Notes: generated from the letters alone by a model not told the origin. DNA of 64,000 bases from Ficedula albicollis (GCF_000247815.1 NC_021683.1:10343673-10407672), one strand, 5' to 3'; numbered from the stretch's first letter, positions 14,271 to 31,575 are shown. Numbers and translations are program-made.

Positions 14271-14940
14271 TCAGAATAATACCAGATGTTTCATTATGTA
14301 TCAGCCTGCAATAAAACTGCTTCTTTGAGCTATTGAACAAAGACAGTCGACAAAAGAAAAATTAATGTTGTGTCTTTGATCTCATGTTTTAAATTTGTCT
14401 TTTATAAATAGTGATGGGTTCTGGTTAAAAACACTCTAACAATTTGTTAAATATGCAAATGTCTGAAGTTTCTTAGCAACAGAACAAATAAGTGTTTTTC
14501 TTCTAATATAATATGTATGCTAGTTTAGTAAGCACACAATAAGTTAATTAGGCTGCGGTTAGGTATTATTTGTAAATGTCATATTAGCATGCTGTTTTGT
14601 TTCTTTGTTGCAACCAAAAGCCTCAAACTCACTGATGTCACTTATTGCATGTTGTTTTTTCCTCTAGTTTTGAAATGAGTTTATTTTTTTAACATACTTG
14701 TGGGCAGAGTAATGATTTATTGAGTTGTGTGTTTATTATTGTTTTGCTTGGTTGTAATGTCTCATTGTCTTTACATTGTTAGCAATGTTAGAGATTTTAC
14801 AGGGAAATTCTAGGAAAGTACACATTACACGTGTAATAAAGCTGCTGCAGTTTACTGTGATTAATGTCATTACAATGAATACCAAATGAATTAATAATGA
14901 TGGGGCCATTTAATTTTAAAATGTTGGCATTTGTCTAAGT
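14271..14940. promoter_or_regulatory. Candidate conserved noncoding block with an Iroquois-type palindrome
   Basis: AT-rich, low-repeat DNA with octamer ATGCAAAT at 14,453-14,460 and the palindrome TTACACGTGTAA at 14,825-14,836. The core of that palindrome fits the published Iroquois site ACAnnTGT. Many TAAT cores occur. No coding signal. Confidence 0.35.
14825..14836. promoter_or_regulatory. Palindrome TTACACGTGTAA (ACAnnTGT Iroquois-type site, also an E-box)
   Basis: A perfect 12-base palindrome. Its core ACACGTGT fits the ACAnnTGT sequence bound by fly Iroquois proteins and contains CACGTG. Occupancy is not known. Confidence 0.35.
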
Positions 14941-17575
14941 GCTGCTCTGAGAGAGGGTGGAGGAGCTTGGCACAGCAGGAATTGGACAAAGCAGGATTTT
15001 TCCTGCCAGCATCCAAGCAGCTCGTTTCTCTCCAAGCAGTTACGGTCAACTGTTAACATGTTCACTGCCAAGTGATTTAGATTTATCTAAATCCAGAGAA
15101 CCTTTTCCTATGACTGTCCAATTTCACTTTATAGACTGGTGTTTTCCCCCTGCTCTAGCAAGGCTTTCTTCCAATCGCTCTGCTGCTTCCATGGTGTTGT
15201 TGTAGCAGGTGGGGGGACAATCAAGGCCAGAGCACTTCTGGGTCACTGGCAAAGGTCAGGGATGAGCAAACATATTCTTACAAACAAGCAAGCAAGAAGT
15301 AGCTGTCTTGTGAAATTTTTTTAAGTTTGAAGCATTCAGTTCAAAGCACATTGCTAATCCAGGAATGCTTCCCTGACAATTTTGAAGCACATTTTGCAAT
15401 GTCTTAATTTGCACCTCAGTAGTCCTGTAGTGCTTTGTCAGTAGGGGTAGTTTTAGATGAGGGGTTGTTTCCCTTGATAAAATACCTGGAAGAGCAGAAT
15501 CATGAATTAAAGTTAAAGCACTTGGAGGACAATGGCTGATCATAGAGGGCAGCAAGTGCAAGTTGCTGTGTCAATCCAGATGAGGCCAGGCCCTGGAATG
15601 GGACAAGAGATGCCTGAGGAGAAATAACCTTGACTCTGTGGCTGTGGTAACATTTCCATCACATCTAGAGAGTTATTTTTGCCATGTCTGAGCATTTGGA
15701 GATGGATTTTTATGCTCTGTGTGTGGACACTCATGCATGCTCATAACTTCAGTTTTCAAGTGGTCAGCAGAGGTTACCCAGTAGATCCTTGGTGCTCACC
15801 AGAGGATGAAGGGATGAAGGCAACTTGAGTTTTCAATTGCCTTCTTTCTCACTGGATCATCTCATTTTGCACTAGTTTACATTGTCTTTTAGTCACCTAA
15901 GCACTGGAAAATCATTAGCAAGACAGTCACTTCCTATTATCTGCAGAGACCAAGTGCTGTAAAGTTGAGCAGACAGTTCCATGAAGAAAGGTGAAAGGAG
16001 AAATCCAGCAGAAGTGGGATATGAATGTCATATTGATGGGAATGGAGAAAGTGGTTGGAAATTAGTGGTCTCCCTAAGGTGCTGAGGTTGCAGGAGTATT
16101 TGATAGAGGTTTTCCTAATAGTTTTCATTGTGCACATGTGAAAATGCTGCCAGGAAATGCCTGTAATGGTACAATTCTTTTAGAAAGAGGCTGGGAGAGG
16201 AGTATAGATGCGCCACCACAGTTTACCAATGCAGATTAGGTGTGATGGAGTTCTTGGGTACAGCTCTAGTGCAGTATAAAATTTGAATACTATCAGCTTG
16301 TTGCAATCTTCTTACTGCAACATCCCTGGAAGCTGAAGGTCATTGGATTTCTGTTTTTTACAAAAATTTCATCCCACCAGCAAACTTTATTATCCTGGGA
16401 GAAAATATTATGAGCATCTAGATTAGCCCCCTGTGTAATGCAGGACATAGATTTTGGGTTTATGTTTTCACTGTGGTACCCACAAGCTCTCAGTTGAATT
16501 AAAGCATGCTGGGTGGTTTATTTCCTAGGAATCCCAGAGTACACTGAATGATGGACCTCCTTCCCAGTCATCTGCTCACTGTGTTAATTATCTTAGCCAG
16601 TAATTTTATCAAAAGCTTTTAATTTTGGAAGAATCTGAAGCCTGTGTTGCAGGCTGGCTGGTTTTCGCTCCCCAGGGATCATGGAAGGGCCCTGCACAGC
16701 AGACTGCATGTGTTTGTGCAAGGGTAACTTATGCAGATCAGGTACCTGCCCTGTGAGGATGGAGGCACAGACAGCTGTGGAACCTGCCAGCTTTGAAATT
16801 GTGTTTATGAGCAGGAGTGCAGAGGGGAGCTCTAGAAAGAAGAGTTATCATGGGGCCTGGCAAAGGTAAATGTCCTGAAGAAATGAGCAGTGATCCCCCT
16901 GTTGTGTGGCTGTTTCCAGCTGCCCCCAGTCCTTGCAGGAAAAGGGAGAAGGGTGGGATGTGCCTCTGGCTTGTGAACAGCCCCCTGGCTCTGCATACAG
17001 ATGAGCAGGACAGAATTGTACATGCACATTTAGTTAATATCCTAAAATCCAGCTTAATGAAAAATCAAAGTTCCATAATAAACCACCCTCGTTCTGATTT
17101 AATCAGAGATAACCTGGGTGTCCCCTTCTGCTTGCATCCTATTGTAGTGGTTTGGGTGGTTCTGCCATTTTGGCCAGTATAGTTTTATTCCTTCCTTATT
17201 AGGGCTGATGTCTGTCCCTCTGTCACTCTCTCTTGCTTTTTCATATTTGGGCTGGAGTGCCCTTGGCTGTAGCATCATCTCTGCCCTGTGCAGAGGTGAC
17301 ACAGAATGAGATACATTTGTGATTCCTGGCAAGGGCTCCTAATGCTGGCAAAGAGAAGATCAAATAGGTGGAGTTTTCCAGAGTTCATGGGAACAGTTTG
17401 CACAGGGAGTCTTTAAATAGAAAAGACTTTGCTTTCCTCAAGTCTGTACAAAGCAAATCCAACTTTCTACTGAAGCATGTGGGATTTTTATTTACTTTGT
17501 TGGTCACAGAGGAAAGGAAGTTTTACAGCGTGTGCTCATTGAATTCCGATAAACACCCAGCAAGTGCTATGTATG
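14941..17575. other. Intergenic DNA, no gene supported
   Basis: Only short overlapping frames (up to about 121 codons at 16,817-17,182). No conserved motif or splice-bounded exon recognised. Confidence 0.6.
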
Positions 17576-17791
17576 CTAATTAAGAGATAATGTTAATGGG
17601 CTGGAATGTTGTCACCGGATTAGGTGCTCCTGCTGCCACCAAAAATGTCGTGGCACTTATCAAAATAACGGTTCTGGATGTGGAAGGATAGTTGGTTCCC
17701 GAAGCAGGTAGCAGGGGCTGCAGGACTGGGAGGGAGGTGCCTTTGGCTGTGCTGCACGGAGGATGGAGAGGCACCCAATGCCCAGTGGACG

Positions 17792-17814
17792 GACAGACAG
17801 ACAGACAGACAGAC
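17792..17814. repeat. (GACA)n microsatellite
   Basis: Just under six GACA units. Confidence 0.95.
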
Positions 17815-18150
17815 GCTGGTGTGACAGCCATGCTATTGTTGTCCTGCCCTGTTCCCAGGAGCCTTTGTCTGCCCAGCCAGGCTCGCCACAAAAGAACAGT
17901 TTGGTTAAAGCGTTCCGGTGTTTTATGAATAAATTGGATTCTACTTACAGCATTATTAACCTGCTGTATTCTGACGGGCTTAGGGGGAGATTATCGTGCG
18001 CTTGAACAAATCAGTATCTACAGATCCACACAAATACTGGGTTTTAACAAAAATATACTGTGATTAAGGCACACAGCGGATCAAATTCAGCCCCGACTTA
18101 CACCAGGTGCAATCTCATTGATATCCGTGGGTTAAAAAGCAATTTTTACA

Positions 18151-18248
18151 ACTTAAAGCAATCAGAAATCAGCTTAGTGTACAGACTTACTAGACCAAAA
18201 TAAGGCCCAAGAGACAGTACGCTAAGCTGATTTCTGTTTACTTTAATT
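18151..18248. other. Long imperfect inverted repeat (hairpin), 32-34-base arms, 30-base loop
   Basis: The arms 18,153-18,184 and 18,215-18,246 pair with three mismatches and one G:T wobble. The inner core CAGAAATCAGCTTAG (18,163-18,177) is perfectly complementary to 18,222-18,236. The size resembles a small-RNA precursor, a hairpin-forming ancient repeat, or a palindromic protein-binding site. Which strand, if any, is transcribed is unknown. Confidence 0.85.
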
Positions 18249-18496
18249 TTTTTAAACTTTTATCAAAGATTAATGGTCAATTATCTGGCAATCTGATTTT
18301 CTGGTACAGATTCCATTTGCATAATTTCATAGACACTTAAAATATGACCAGACTCTAATCAGTATGAAATGCGTTGAAGCATGGCTTGCTATGGCTGATC
18401 AAAATCAGCCACAATCCCTGTAAATATGTACTATTGCTGTAGTAACAAGGGCGATTTTAATAGGCTGTCGTCTGAGCAGTAAACAATTGATTTAGA

Positions 18497-22179
<3,683 letters not shown>

Positions 22180-22720
22180 GTCTTTCTGTTTTTCTTTCAG
22201 AAAAACATTTTCTTGCCTCTTCTATCATAAGAAAGCATCACATTTTAATTTGTAAAAATGCCAGTTATAAGCATAGATATCTATTTAGGTTTGCAGTTAT
22301 ATATTTATAGACCCCATACTTTTTTAAACAGTTAATTACAAAAATTATAATTTACTGTTCTCTCACTTGCTCCTGCCCGCACACTTCACGTGTTAAAGTG
22401 TCAAACCTGTGGCTGAGCAAACACTGCTGGCCTGTCAGCTCTCGGCTGAGCACGGGGCGAGGGGTCACTGAGAGGGGGCTGGGGGAGTGCGAGGACAAAA
22501 CTTGCTACTGCTCTGGTACCTGGGGAGATGTGTGTCTGCAACATCCATCAGCCTTCCTCAGGGAATCCCGTGCGATCCTGTTAAAGAGTAACGGTCCCTT
22601 TCTGTTTCTCATTTATGCAAATAAAAGGCGAACCAGAAAAGACATCAATAAGAGCTAAGTGGCAATATCAAGTCAGTTTTACTGCCAGGTCACTCAGTCC
22701 CCAACAAATCAAGCAGGAAA
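22180..22720. promoter_or_regulatory. Candidate conserved noncoding block
   Basis: An AT-rich stretch (TTAATTTG, CAGTTAATTAC) is followed by a CpG-containing segment and an octamer ATGCAAAT at 22,615-22,622. The short frames seen do not resemble proteins. Confidence 0.3.
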
Positions 22721-25700
22721 AATGTGTCATTTATCAATATAATAAACAGGTATAACACTCCTAAACCCAAGCAGCTCTCTGGAAACCATTCCTCAGAGCA
22801 AACAACCCACATCGTTTGCAGTGCCCTGAGTAGGACCTCTCTGTAGTGCTTCTTTCTTTGGCTGCCAGGGTGCAATTAACCTGCTGTGAGCCGCGGTGGG
22901 AGCTGGCAGGTTGGGCTAACTTCTCTTGACATCTTAGGGAGGAAAATATCTTGGTTTTCTCTCAGCTTTATTTGGATAAAATAGTGACCCAGGCTTTGGA
23001 CTAATTGCCATCACTAGCACAGCTTTATGGACATGTTGGTATACCTGGCTGGAAGGCTGAAAGAACAGGAGTGAGCTCTAGCAGAGATTTCATTCTACCT
23101 TCTGGCTTTGGGGGACTCCATTTCTTGTTCTCTTCTGTCTTTCCTCTACTTTCTATCTCAAATAATTCTCGTTGAAAAATCATTTTAGTCCTTTCAAACA
23201 TACTTTTATCCTGGTATTAACCCACCACAAGTTTGTATAAAAATGTCTTTTGGATTGTGTTTTCAATTGTGCACATCGCTGCTGGTTTGCATGATCACTC
23301 ATAGCAATTGTTTCTAGGGGAAAAAGGAAACAAACATTTATTTCTAACCAGCTTGGGTGACCACAGAGGACAAGTAAAACCTCAAGGCTGGAATTAATCC
23401 CTCTGGGCCTCAGGCACTTGAGCCTGACTAGGGAGCACAGGTGCTCTGGGTTTCTCTAGAGAGGAAGACAGCTCTGAAACTGTTCTGGTTGTCGATGGGA
23501 GAAATTTTTTCTCCATTTATTTGAGATGGAGGCCAGAGTGCACACATCCTCATGCCAAATATTGCTGGGATATGCTGGTTAATTTAAGAAATTATGCAAT
23601 GGCAGGCAGATGTTTGTGTTCTCCCACAGTGATCATAGGAGTTTTGTTTCCATAAGAAATCAGGCCAAAAGTTTTATTCTGAACAAAACCCAGTGTATTC
23701 TGAAAACAAATAGCGTGCACAGAGCTTTCTCTGGGGAGAGGCTGAGGGAACTAACCATGCGACAGATGATGTTCAAGATCCCTTCACAGACTTCTGCACT
23801 CATGACCAGGCTGTTTGGGCTGCCATAAGGAAAAAAACCTGACCTGAAATTCAGGTCTGTGCAGTGTAACTGCAGTGACATCCCTACAGCACTCAGGGAA
23901 AAGCCCACCAGACATCATCGGGGTTCCACTCAGCAGGGAAAAGCACGGCACCAGTGAAGCTCAGAAAACTACAGTGTGTGAAACATTATAGTGCATTGAA
24001 TTTCCTAACTAATAATTAGGGTGTGCTAATTAGTAATCACTCCCACAGGAGGTAAGAGGTTTGACCTGAGGGTCAGCAGTGAAGGGGGCAGTGAGAGCCA
24101 AGTGCTGCATTGTGCTTCCCCAGAGCCCTTGGATTCAGATTTGGGCATCTTTGTGCAAAGAGAGCATGCAGTTCTGCAGGGAAGGGGGGAGCACCAGGTC
24201 ACCGATGCCTCCTGGTTCTCCTCAGCTCTTAAAATGTCACTTTTGAGCCTTTGCAAGTTAAACTGATCTCAATGGCACGCTGAGTGGAGCTAGAGGTGGT
24301 GCAGCCCACAATGAGCCTTAGGATTTGAGGTGAAAAGTGACTTAGAGATCATCTTTGTTATTAAATTTGGAATTGTATAAGTACAATTGTCCCTAAGATT
24401 ACACTCCCACACTGTAATTACATCTGCTCCATTTACGAAATACCTTGAATTGTATTTGTAGCCTGATTTTTAAATGTGTATGAAGAGCAAATGAGGTTAT
24501 ATTATTGCTGTAATTGAGAGCAACTAGGACAAGCTTTATTAATTTCCTGCCACAGAATACTGAGTAAGCTGATATTTTATGAGAAAGTTCAGGAAGAAGA
24601 GTAATATGTGTTACATTTCTGAATTCTGGATGATACTTGAAGAGTTTTACTGGCAATTGATTTTTCTACAGGTAAACTGTAATTCTTGAAAGGCAGATGC
24701 GCCCCTGCATATTGTGAGATGCACTCACTAAGGGTATGATGAAATAGAAGCAGAAGGTATATCAGCTCTGCTCTGACAGATGGTGAGAAGTTAGAAATCA
24801 GGATTCCTGCCTGTAGAAGCTCCCTTCCCCTCACCTAAGGCAGCTATTGTTGCATTATCTCCATTATCTAGATTTCTCGGAATGTTGAAGGTTCAAAGAA
24901 GTATTTATCATACATTTATCTGTTCAAGAAGTCAGCAATTTGATGTGTGTTTGAAGAATTTAGCTTGACATGCTGCTGAGGGTGTGTGTGCTGCAGGGTG
25001 TGTGTGCTGCTCCATGTGTGGCCATGGAGGTTATGGTGTGTTGGAGTTGGGTGCAAAAACCCCTGATTAACAGGAACTGCTGGTGTGCCTAACCTGGTCA
25101 TGCAACCCTTTTCTGCTCTTTTATTGTAATATCACAGAAACACTTATACTCAAGTTCCTGAAATCAAACTAGTAATGGCAGGGTAAGAGAGCTACAAATA
25201 TAGGCGTTGGTGGAACCACCTTCTCCTCTGACAGCAAGGTTACTGTACAGTGGTTTTGACCTTCTTTGTGAGGGAACAGGAAAATAAATGCCCAGAGGAT
25301 GACTGGACAGCAGAACTGCCTGACGAAAGTTTTGACACTTCAATTTTTACCATTGTGGGCTGTCCAGGTTTTGGGGTTTCACAGAGACTCCTCCATTCAT
25401 CTCCTCACTCCCCAGATGGTTGTGGGGCGTTTTAGAGTTATCTTCCTGTACATGCAAAGGAGAGATCTCATAAATATAAAACAGTGCCCTGGAACAGTGG
25501 TGCCTGGGGTGTTGGTTAGGTAATGCTCAGGCTTGGTACCCAGCCAGGACTGGTACCACATGTCTCACAGGAGCAGTTGTTTCTGCTTCTGTTCCTCTTG
25601 GTCACTTGTTATTCAAAGCAAAATCAGCTGTCCTGCCTTATCACTGCTGGGTTTGGATCATGGGCTAGAAACTGGTTTGTTGCTGATAAAATGCTGCAGC

Positions 25701-27772
25701 AAATGGTCCTCTCTTAACATGATCTCAGCTCTCATGCCAGTAACACTTCTGAGAAGAGCTTTGTTTCTCCTGTGGGTCTAATAAATGATCCCCTTCTCTC
25801 TCTGGGGAGCTGCTCTGCACTGCTCTGTCAGGGACACTCGTGCTCCAGTACTGAGCTCCAGGAGAGGAGCAAAGAGCACTGCAGGCAGGTCTGAGTGCTG
25901 CCAGCAGTGAGTTACCCCCCTGCAGGACATGCAGCTCTCCTTGTACCAGCTGGGCCTGGTGACCAGGCTGTCGGAGCTCCCCAGAGGAAATTGCAGATGG
26001 TGGCTGCAGAGCTGTGAAGCACGTGGGCAGATAAACAAGATTTAACTGTGCATGAATCCCTGGCAGGCTGCTGACTCAGAGCTCCTTGTTGCTCATTTCC
26101 TTGTGCACCTAATCCATTTACTTTCCCTGTGCCTCATAGAGAATACCTGAACATGGCAATATGGATGCTTGATATTTCTGTTAGTGAACAACAGAGGGAT
26201 TGGTTGGGAACTCCCACTGCTGTTTGTTTCTTAGCTGCTCAGTAAAGTTAAGATGTTCCACTAAGCAGATGGCTGCGGAGGCCATGCTTTAGATGCTGAA
26301 CATTGATGATGATGTTGAGTATTTGAAATTAAGAAGTGAATCCACTTGAATGAATCATCCTGGTTAAGTGGAAGTGATATTTCTGTTTAAAAACTGCAGT
26401 TAGCTTTTGTATGTGCCATGTTTACCCTGGAAGCCAAGTTCACGTGGGCCAGGTTTTCTGGAGGGTCTGTGTGGCTCAGAGTACCCTTACTAGGAGGGCT
26501 GGCAGAGAATCATTCCCAATCCCTTCTCTTCCACCCCAAGCAGTCTGGGGATGGGCTGGCAGGTCCGCCAATCTGGCTGTCTTGTCTGGTAACAGAAATT
26601 CTTCCAAACATACCTCACCCTGAGTGAGCTGGTGCTGTAGCACAAACTCAGGACTTGACAAGTAGCAAACTCAGACTTTGAATGTGCTGAATTAAAAAAA
26701 AAAAAAATCTGGAACAAAACAACAACAAATGAATGGTTTTACTGGTGCACATACTGAGTCTGATGGGCTAAAACAAATTTAAGACCTTAATGTAATTCAT
26801 TAAACTGAAGTGGGCAGGCACATGAGGTGGAAATAGCCTGGAAGTGGTACCTACAACCCCTTCAATATCCTGGAACCTTCCCCATATCTAAAAGCACTTT
26901 TCCAGCTCCTGTCCCTTCTACACATCTGCATTACTATCCAGTGGGACAAGAGTACCAAACTGAGCCATCCAGGGAGTTAATTCATGAATTCCAGCATTTT
27001 ATAGGTCCTGAGAGTATCTTCCCCATAAAACTTCTTCCAGATCAAACTAAACATCAGAAGTTCACATCTGAGTAAATGGGCAATGGTTTGGCTCATCCCT
27101 TCTTAGCAAAATCATGGCTTTTTGAGAAGGAAGGTTTCACCTAGGATCTGCTCACCAAGGAACAGGATACAAGCCCTGTGTGAATGTGCCTGAAGGAATT
27201 GCTCCTGGCCTCATTTGGTATCAGTGGATCCATAGGTGCTTGCAGCAGAAGATTCCTGTGTGTCCATTCCAGCTCCACTCCAAATCAGTGCTACACAAAG
27301 CTCTCCCAGCAAGAGGGGAAAGTCAGAGCTGTCCTCTTAGTGCTTAAAGATGACACATTTTAAGATTTAAGGGGTAGTGATTGAACACTAGAATAATTTA
27401 TTTTATTACCCAAACTCTGCCAAGAAGAGAAATAATATCTAAAGCACTAGGAAGATGGCAAGGAACAAGAAATATTTAAATCTGCTCAGTTTTCATGAGG
27501 TTTTCCCTCAAGCTCTTTAGCACAGCAGACATTACCACTGGTTTAGTAACAGTGGGGGGGAGTACACCTTGACTGCAGCAAAGCAGTATTTTAGTGTTTT
27601 AGGGTATTTTCTCTTTAGATGAAAAGACAGGCTTTTGGATTCAGGCTAAAAAAAAAGTATTCACCCTGCTAAGTAGATTGAAAGAGAATCCAGATTAAAT
27701 AAATCATTAAATCATTCCAGAATGTTATCCACCTGTTCTGGCCTGTAATTTATTTTCAGATGAACAGTAGGT
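22721..27772. other. Intergenic DNA, no gene supported
   Basis: Short frames only, the longest about 86 codons. GTGTGTGTGCTGC recurs near 24,980-25,010. No mobile element recognised. Confidence 0.6.
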
Positions 27773-27806
27773 AAAAAAAAAAAAAAAAGGCAATACAATA
27801 GATCGG

Positions 27807-28473
<667 letters not shown>

Positions 28474-28488
28474 AAAAGGCAATACAAT

Positions 28489-29190
28489 GGCAAAAATAAT
28501 TTTCCTCTAACAGATGCTTTGATCCTGAAATGACACCTGTCCTGGGGAGCTGCTTGTGCAGTTTTTGAGATAATTTTGAACTAATTTATCCAGCCCGCTG
28601 CTCCATAACCTCAATAGGCACATCAAGCTAAAATTTCTGTGATAGCCACCTTTGAAAAGGGATTTGCAAGGGGTTTGGTGCTGCAAAGCCCGTAAAATTT
28701 GTCCCTTTATTGTGGGATGGGAAGCCTGTAGGGGAACAGGACAACAAGCAAATACCAGCCAGCTGGGATGAGGAGACTAGACCATTTCAGCGCCAGGGCT
28801 GTTCTCCTCATGTGCTTGTACAGCAGTAAAGGAAGGTTTATCCTCTCTTATGTTCCTAAAAGGACTGTGCTCCAAAGGCTGGGAATCAATAATCTGGCTG
28901 GTTACTTGTATTGTCCAGACTTTCTCACAACTCAGAAATTGTTCCCTGTCCTCTCTAGGAGAGTGTCAGCGCATTTTGTGCTGCCCATGTTGGCTGGGGA
29001 TGGCAGGGAGGTGACCAAGGACCTGAGATGAAGGACAGCAGCCAGTGCTGGGAGTCTGGGGAAGGTGATGAAAGATGGTTATTGTCCCACTCTTCCACAC
29101 CTCCTCTGGCTCAGATGCAGCTGAAGGCAGCTGCAGTCCCAGACCCCAATTTCACGTCTCTCCAGTGTATATTTAAACAGATTTAGCCAG
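28489..29190. other. Intergenic DNA between artefact and CpG island
   Basis: One 87-codon plus frame (28,768-29,031) has no recognisable family. Nothing else seen. Confidence 0.55.
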
Positions 29191-31320
29191 CTCGTTTGGT
29201 AGTTTTTGGACGAATTCTCCCAATTGCAGAATGCAACAGCGGTGGCGCAGGGATGCGCTGTGGGGGGAGAGGGGCAGAACTCCTTAGCCAGGGTGTGTGG
29301 AGGAACTGGCGGCTGCCCGCTGCCTCAGCCCGCACTTTTCGAGGCTTGCTTCGCTGGCCGGCGGATCGGGCTGACGAACTGCAGCTCCGGGAGCTCAGGC
29401 CGGCACCGAGCCGTCTGTGCGCTCACCTGGGGCCGCAGCAGGGCCGCTGCCCCGCGGGGAGCGGGGCGGGCGCGGGGGTCACCGCGGGGGCGCAGGAAGG
29501 GCCGGGGTGCCCGGGGAGCCGCGCCGTCTCGGCCGCACAAAGCCGCCTTTTCATCGCGGCCTCCTGCCCCCGCCGGGCCCGTAATTGTCTTTGACAAAAC
29601 TTCATTAGCGAGCGCGGCGGAGGCGGCGGCGGCCCCGCGGTCGCGCTGGCTTTGAGCGGGCGCACTGGAGTGTGCGCGGCCCCGCCGCTCCCGCCCGGGG
29701 CCATTAGCCCGGCGACTTTGTTTTAGAAACTTCCCACCCCAGCGGGGGACGCGTCAACGAGCCCCCGCTAATTGGGGGGCGATGCGGGGCTGCGACTGCC
29801 AGCGCGTCCCCGCGGGCTGCGGAAAGGGGGACACCCGGCCCGTCAGAGCCAAGTGGGTGCCGGGAGGGGTGGCGGGGTGTGCCGCGGCTCCGGGGGTTTC
29901 ACCTTGCCCGGCCGGCCCCGGGCACCCCGCACCGGCCCCATCTCCCCGAGCTGCGGGCTCCGAGCGCCCGCCTGGCCCCGCTCCGCCGGACAGCCCGAGC
30001 TCGCTTCCCAGAGAAGTGGCATTAAAAAGCCCATCTCGTAGCAAAGCTCAGACAAAGACGGTTTAAATACGTTTATTATGGTATTGGAAGGGCTGAATCT
30101 GTTCGTGCGAGCCCCTTATTTTAGTTTTGTGCCGGGGAGCACGCAGTCTCCGCTCCCGGTATTAGTTCTCCATCAATCCCCGCTCTGGTTTTTAATCAAA
30201 ACAGTATTCGGAATATGACTCCCGGAGATTATATTTTGAGAGATTTGCGATACATATCTTGCCGGAGTGACAGATTGCAGGGGAGTCCTGGGCGGACGGG
30301 ATAATCTGCATCTCGCTCACTTGACCTTTAACAAAAGGGGAGTGAAAGTAATAAATAAAAAAATAAAAGTCTTAAGACTCCTGCAGGTTACACCCGTGCC
30401 TACCTTTAAGGAGAGCCCGAGGCCTGCACCCGGTTAATGAACTCGCCCCGCGGGCTTCGCGGCTCTTGGGCGGCCGGGGGAATCCAGGGCCGGGGGCAGA
30501 GCCGGCAGCTCAGGGCAGCCCCCGGCCGCCACCGGCGCCCTGCAGGTTTCGTCTCCCGTGAGCAGCTCGGGAGGGCGGTGCAGAGCTGCCTCCCCGGGGA
30601 GCCTCTTCCAAAGCCGCCGGGAAACGGGACCGCAGCAAGCCGAGTCGCTCCCTGCAGGACGGGACACGGCCGGGAGGGATCCCCGGTCCGGCTCTGCCGT
30701 GCGGACACGCGTGGGAGCCTGCACATGTGTTCCCAAGGCAAAAAATACCTGTCCTCTCCGGTGGGAAAGGAGGGGCGCAAAAGTCGCCTTGCAAGAACCC
30801 TTCGAAAGGGCCTAATACTCTTTATTACAAGCCCTAATCCTTCAAATCCGACTTGAAATAATGTTTATCTTTTCGCAGCTTAATTTCCCCTTCTCTAAGC
30901 TTCGGGTCAATGAAACAGACTGCTGCTGCTGCTGCGCCGCCTCTTGTCCGGGGCTGCTCCGGAGTGCGGGAAAGCCCCGTGGCCGAGCATCTGCGGCGGG
31001 GCTCCGACGGGCCCAGCCCCGCTCCCAGCCCCGCTCCCAGCCCCGCCGTCACCTGCTGCCCTCGTGTGCACTGACCTCCCCCTCCCTCTCCCCCCGGAAC
31101 CTCTAAAGCCCGACAAAGTTTGCCTTCTTTCACCGTGCCCCCGCAGCCGGGACTGCTCTGCTCCCGGGAAGGGCCGCGGCTGTCACCGGGGCCGAAGCCG
31201 GGGCCAGCCCCGTCACATCTCCCTGCGCTGACCTGCAGCTCCTCCTTTCCCCTACCAATTGCTTCTCCGGTCGCAAACCCAGAGGGCTCCCAGTTACGCA
31301 GCCCCACTCGACTTGAGTAG
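29191..31320. promoter_or_regulatory. CpG island downstream of IRX6, no recognisable gene
   Basis: About 2.1 kb of CpG-rich DNA begins roughly 0.9 kb past the last IRX6 coding remnant. Frames of 80-166 codons exist on both strands, but they overlap freely and have Ala/Gly/Pro/Arg-rich, low-information composition typical of GC-rich DNA. Short repeats include (CTG)n near 30,918 and a 12-base tandem unit at 31,014-31,046. The AT-richer 30,060-30,400 looks like a conserved noncoding block. It could be a Polycomb-bound island, a noncoding RNA promoter or a distal IRX6 element. Confidence 0.55.
31014..31046. repeat. Tandem repeat, 12-base GC-rich unit (CAGCCCCGCTCC), about 2.7 copies
   Basis: Three near-perfect CAGCCCCGCTCC units lie inside the CpG island. 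Confidence 0.85.
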
Positions 31321-31569
31321 CCTTTGGTAAACATATAGAAGCCTACTCGATATTCAAGATTGATTTCCCTGATTTATTAAGGCAGAATTCATTGGACTCT
31401 ATTGACCACAAATGACTTAATGTAAATGCTGACCTCGGTGAACTTGGAAATAGCAGGTATCGGGTTGATCTATAGATGACCTCTTAATTACCACAGTTAT
31501 TAATTTAAATTATTGCCACTGCTTCTAGAGACAGGAACAAAGAAACATTCTTTCCTCATCCCTGCTTGG

Positions 31570-31575
31570 TTTATT
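31570..31575 (-). promoter_or_regulatory. Candidate polyadenylation signal AATAAA for IRX6
   Basis: Minus-strand AATAAA lies about 500 bases past the furthest plausible IRX6 stop codons. Another copy is at 31,378-31,373. The hexamer is common by chance in AT-rich DNA, so this is only positional support. Confidence 0.3.

Noticed and set aside
29196..29655. Plus-strand frames of 132 and 149 codons in the CpG island as a novel protein
   Set aside because: Low-complexity Ala/Gly/Arg-rich content, with comparable frames on both strands, is expected in GC-rich DNA.
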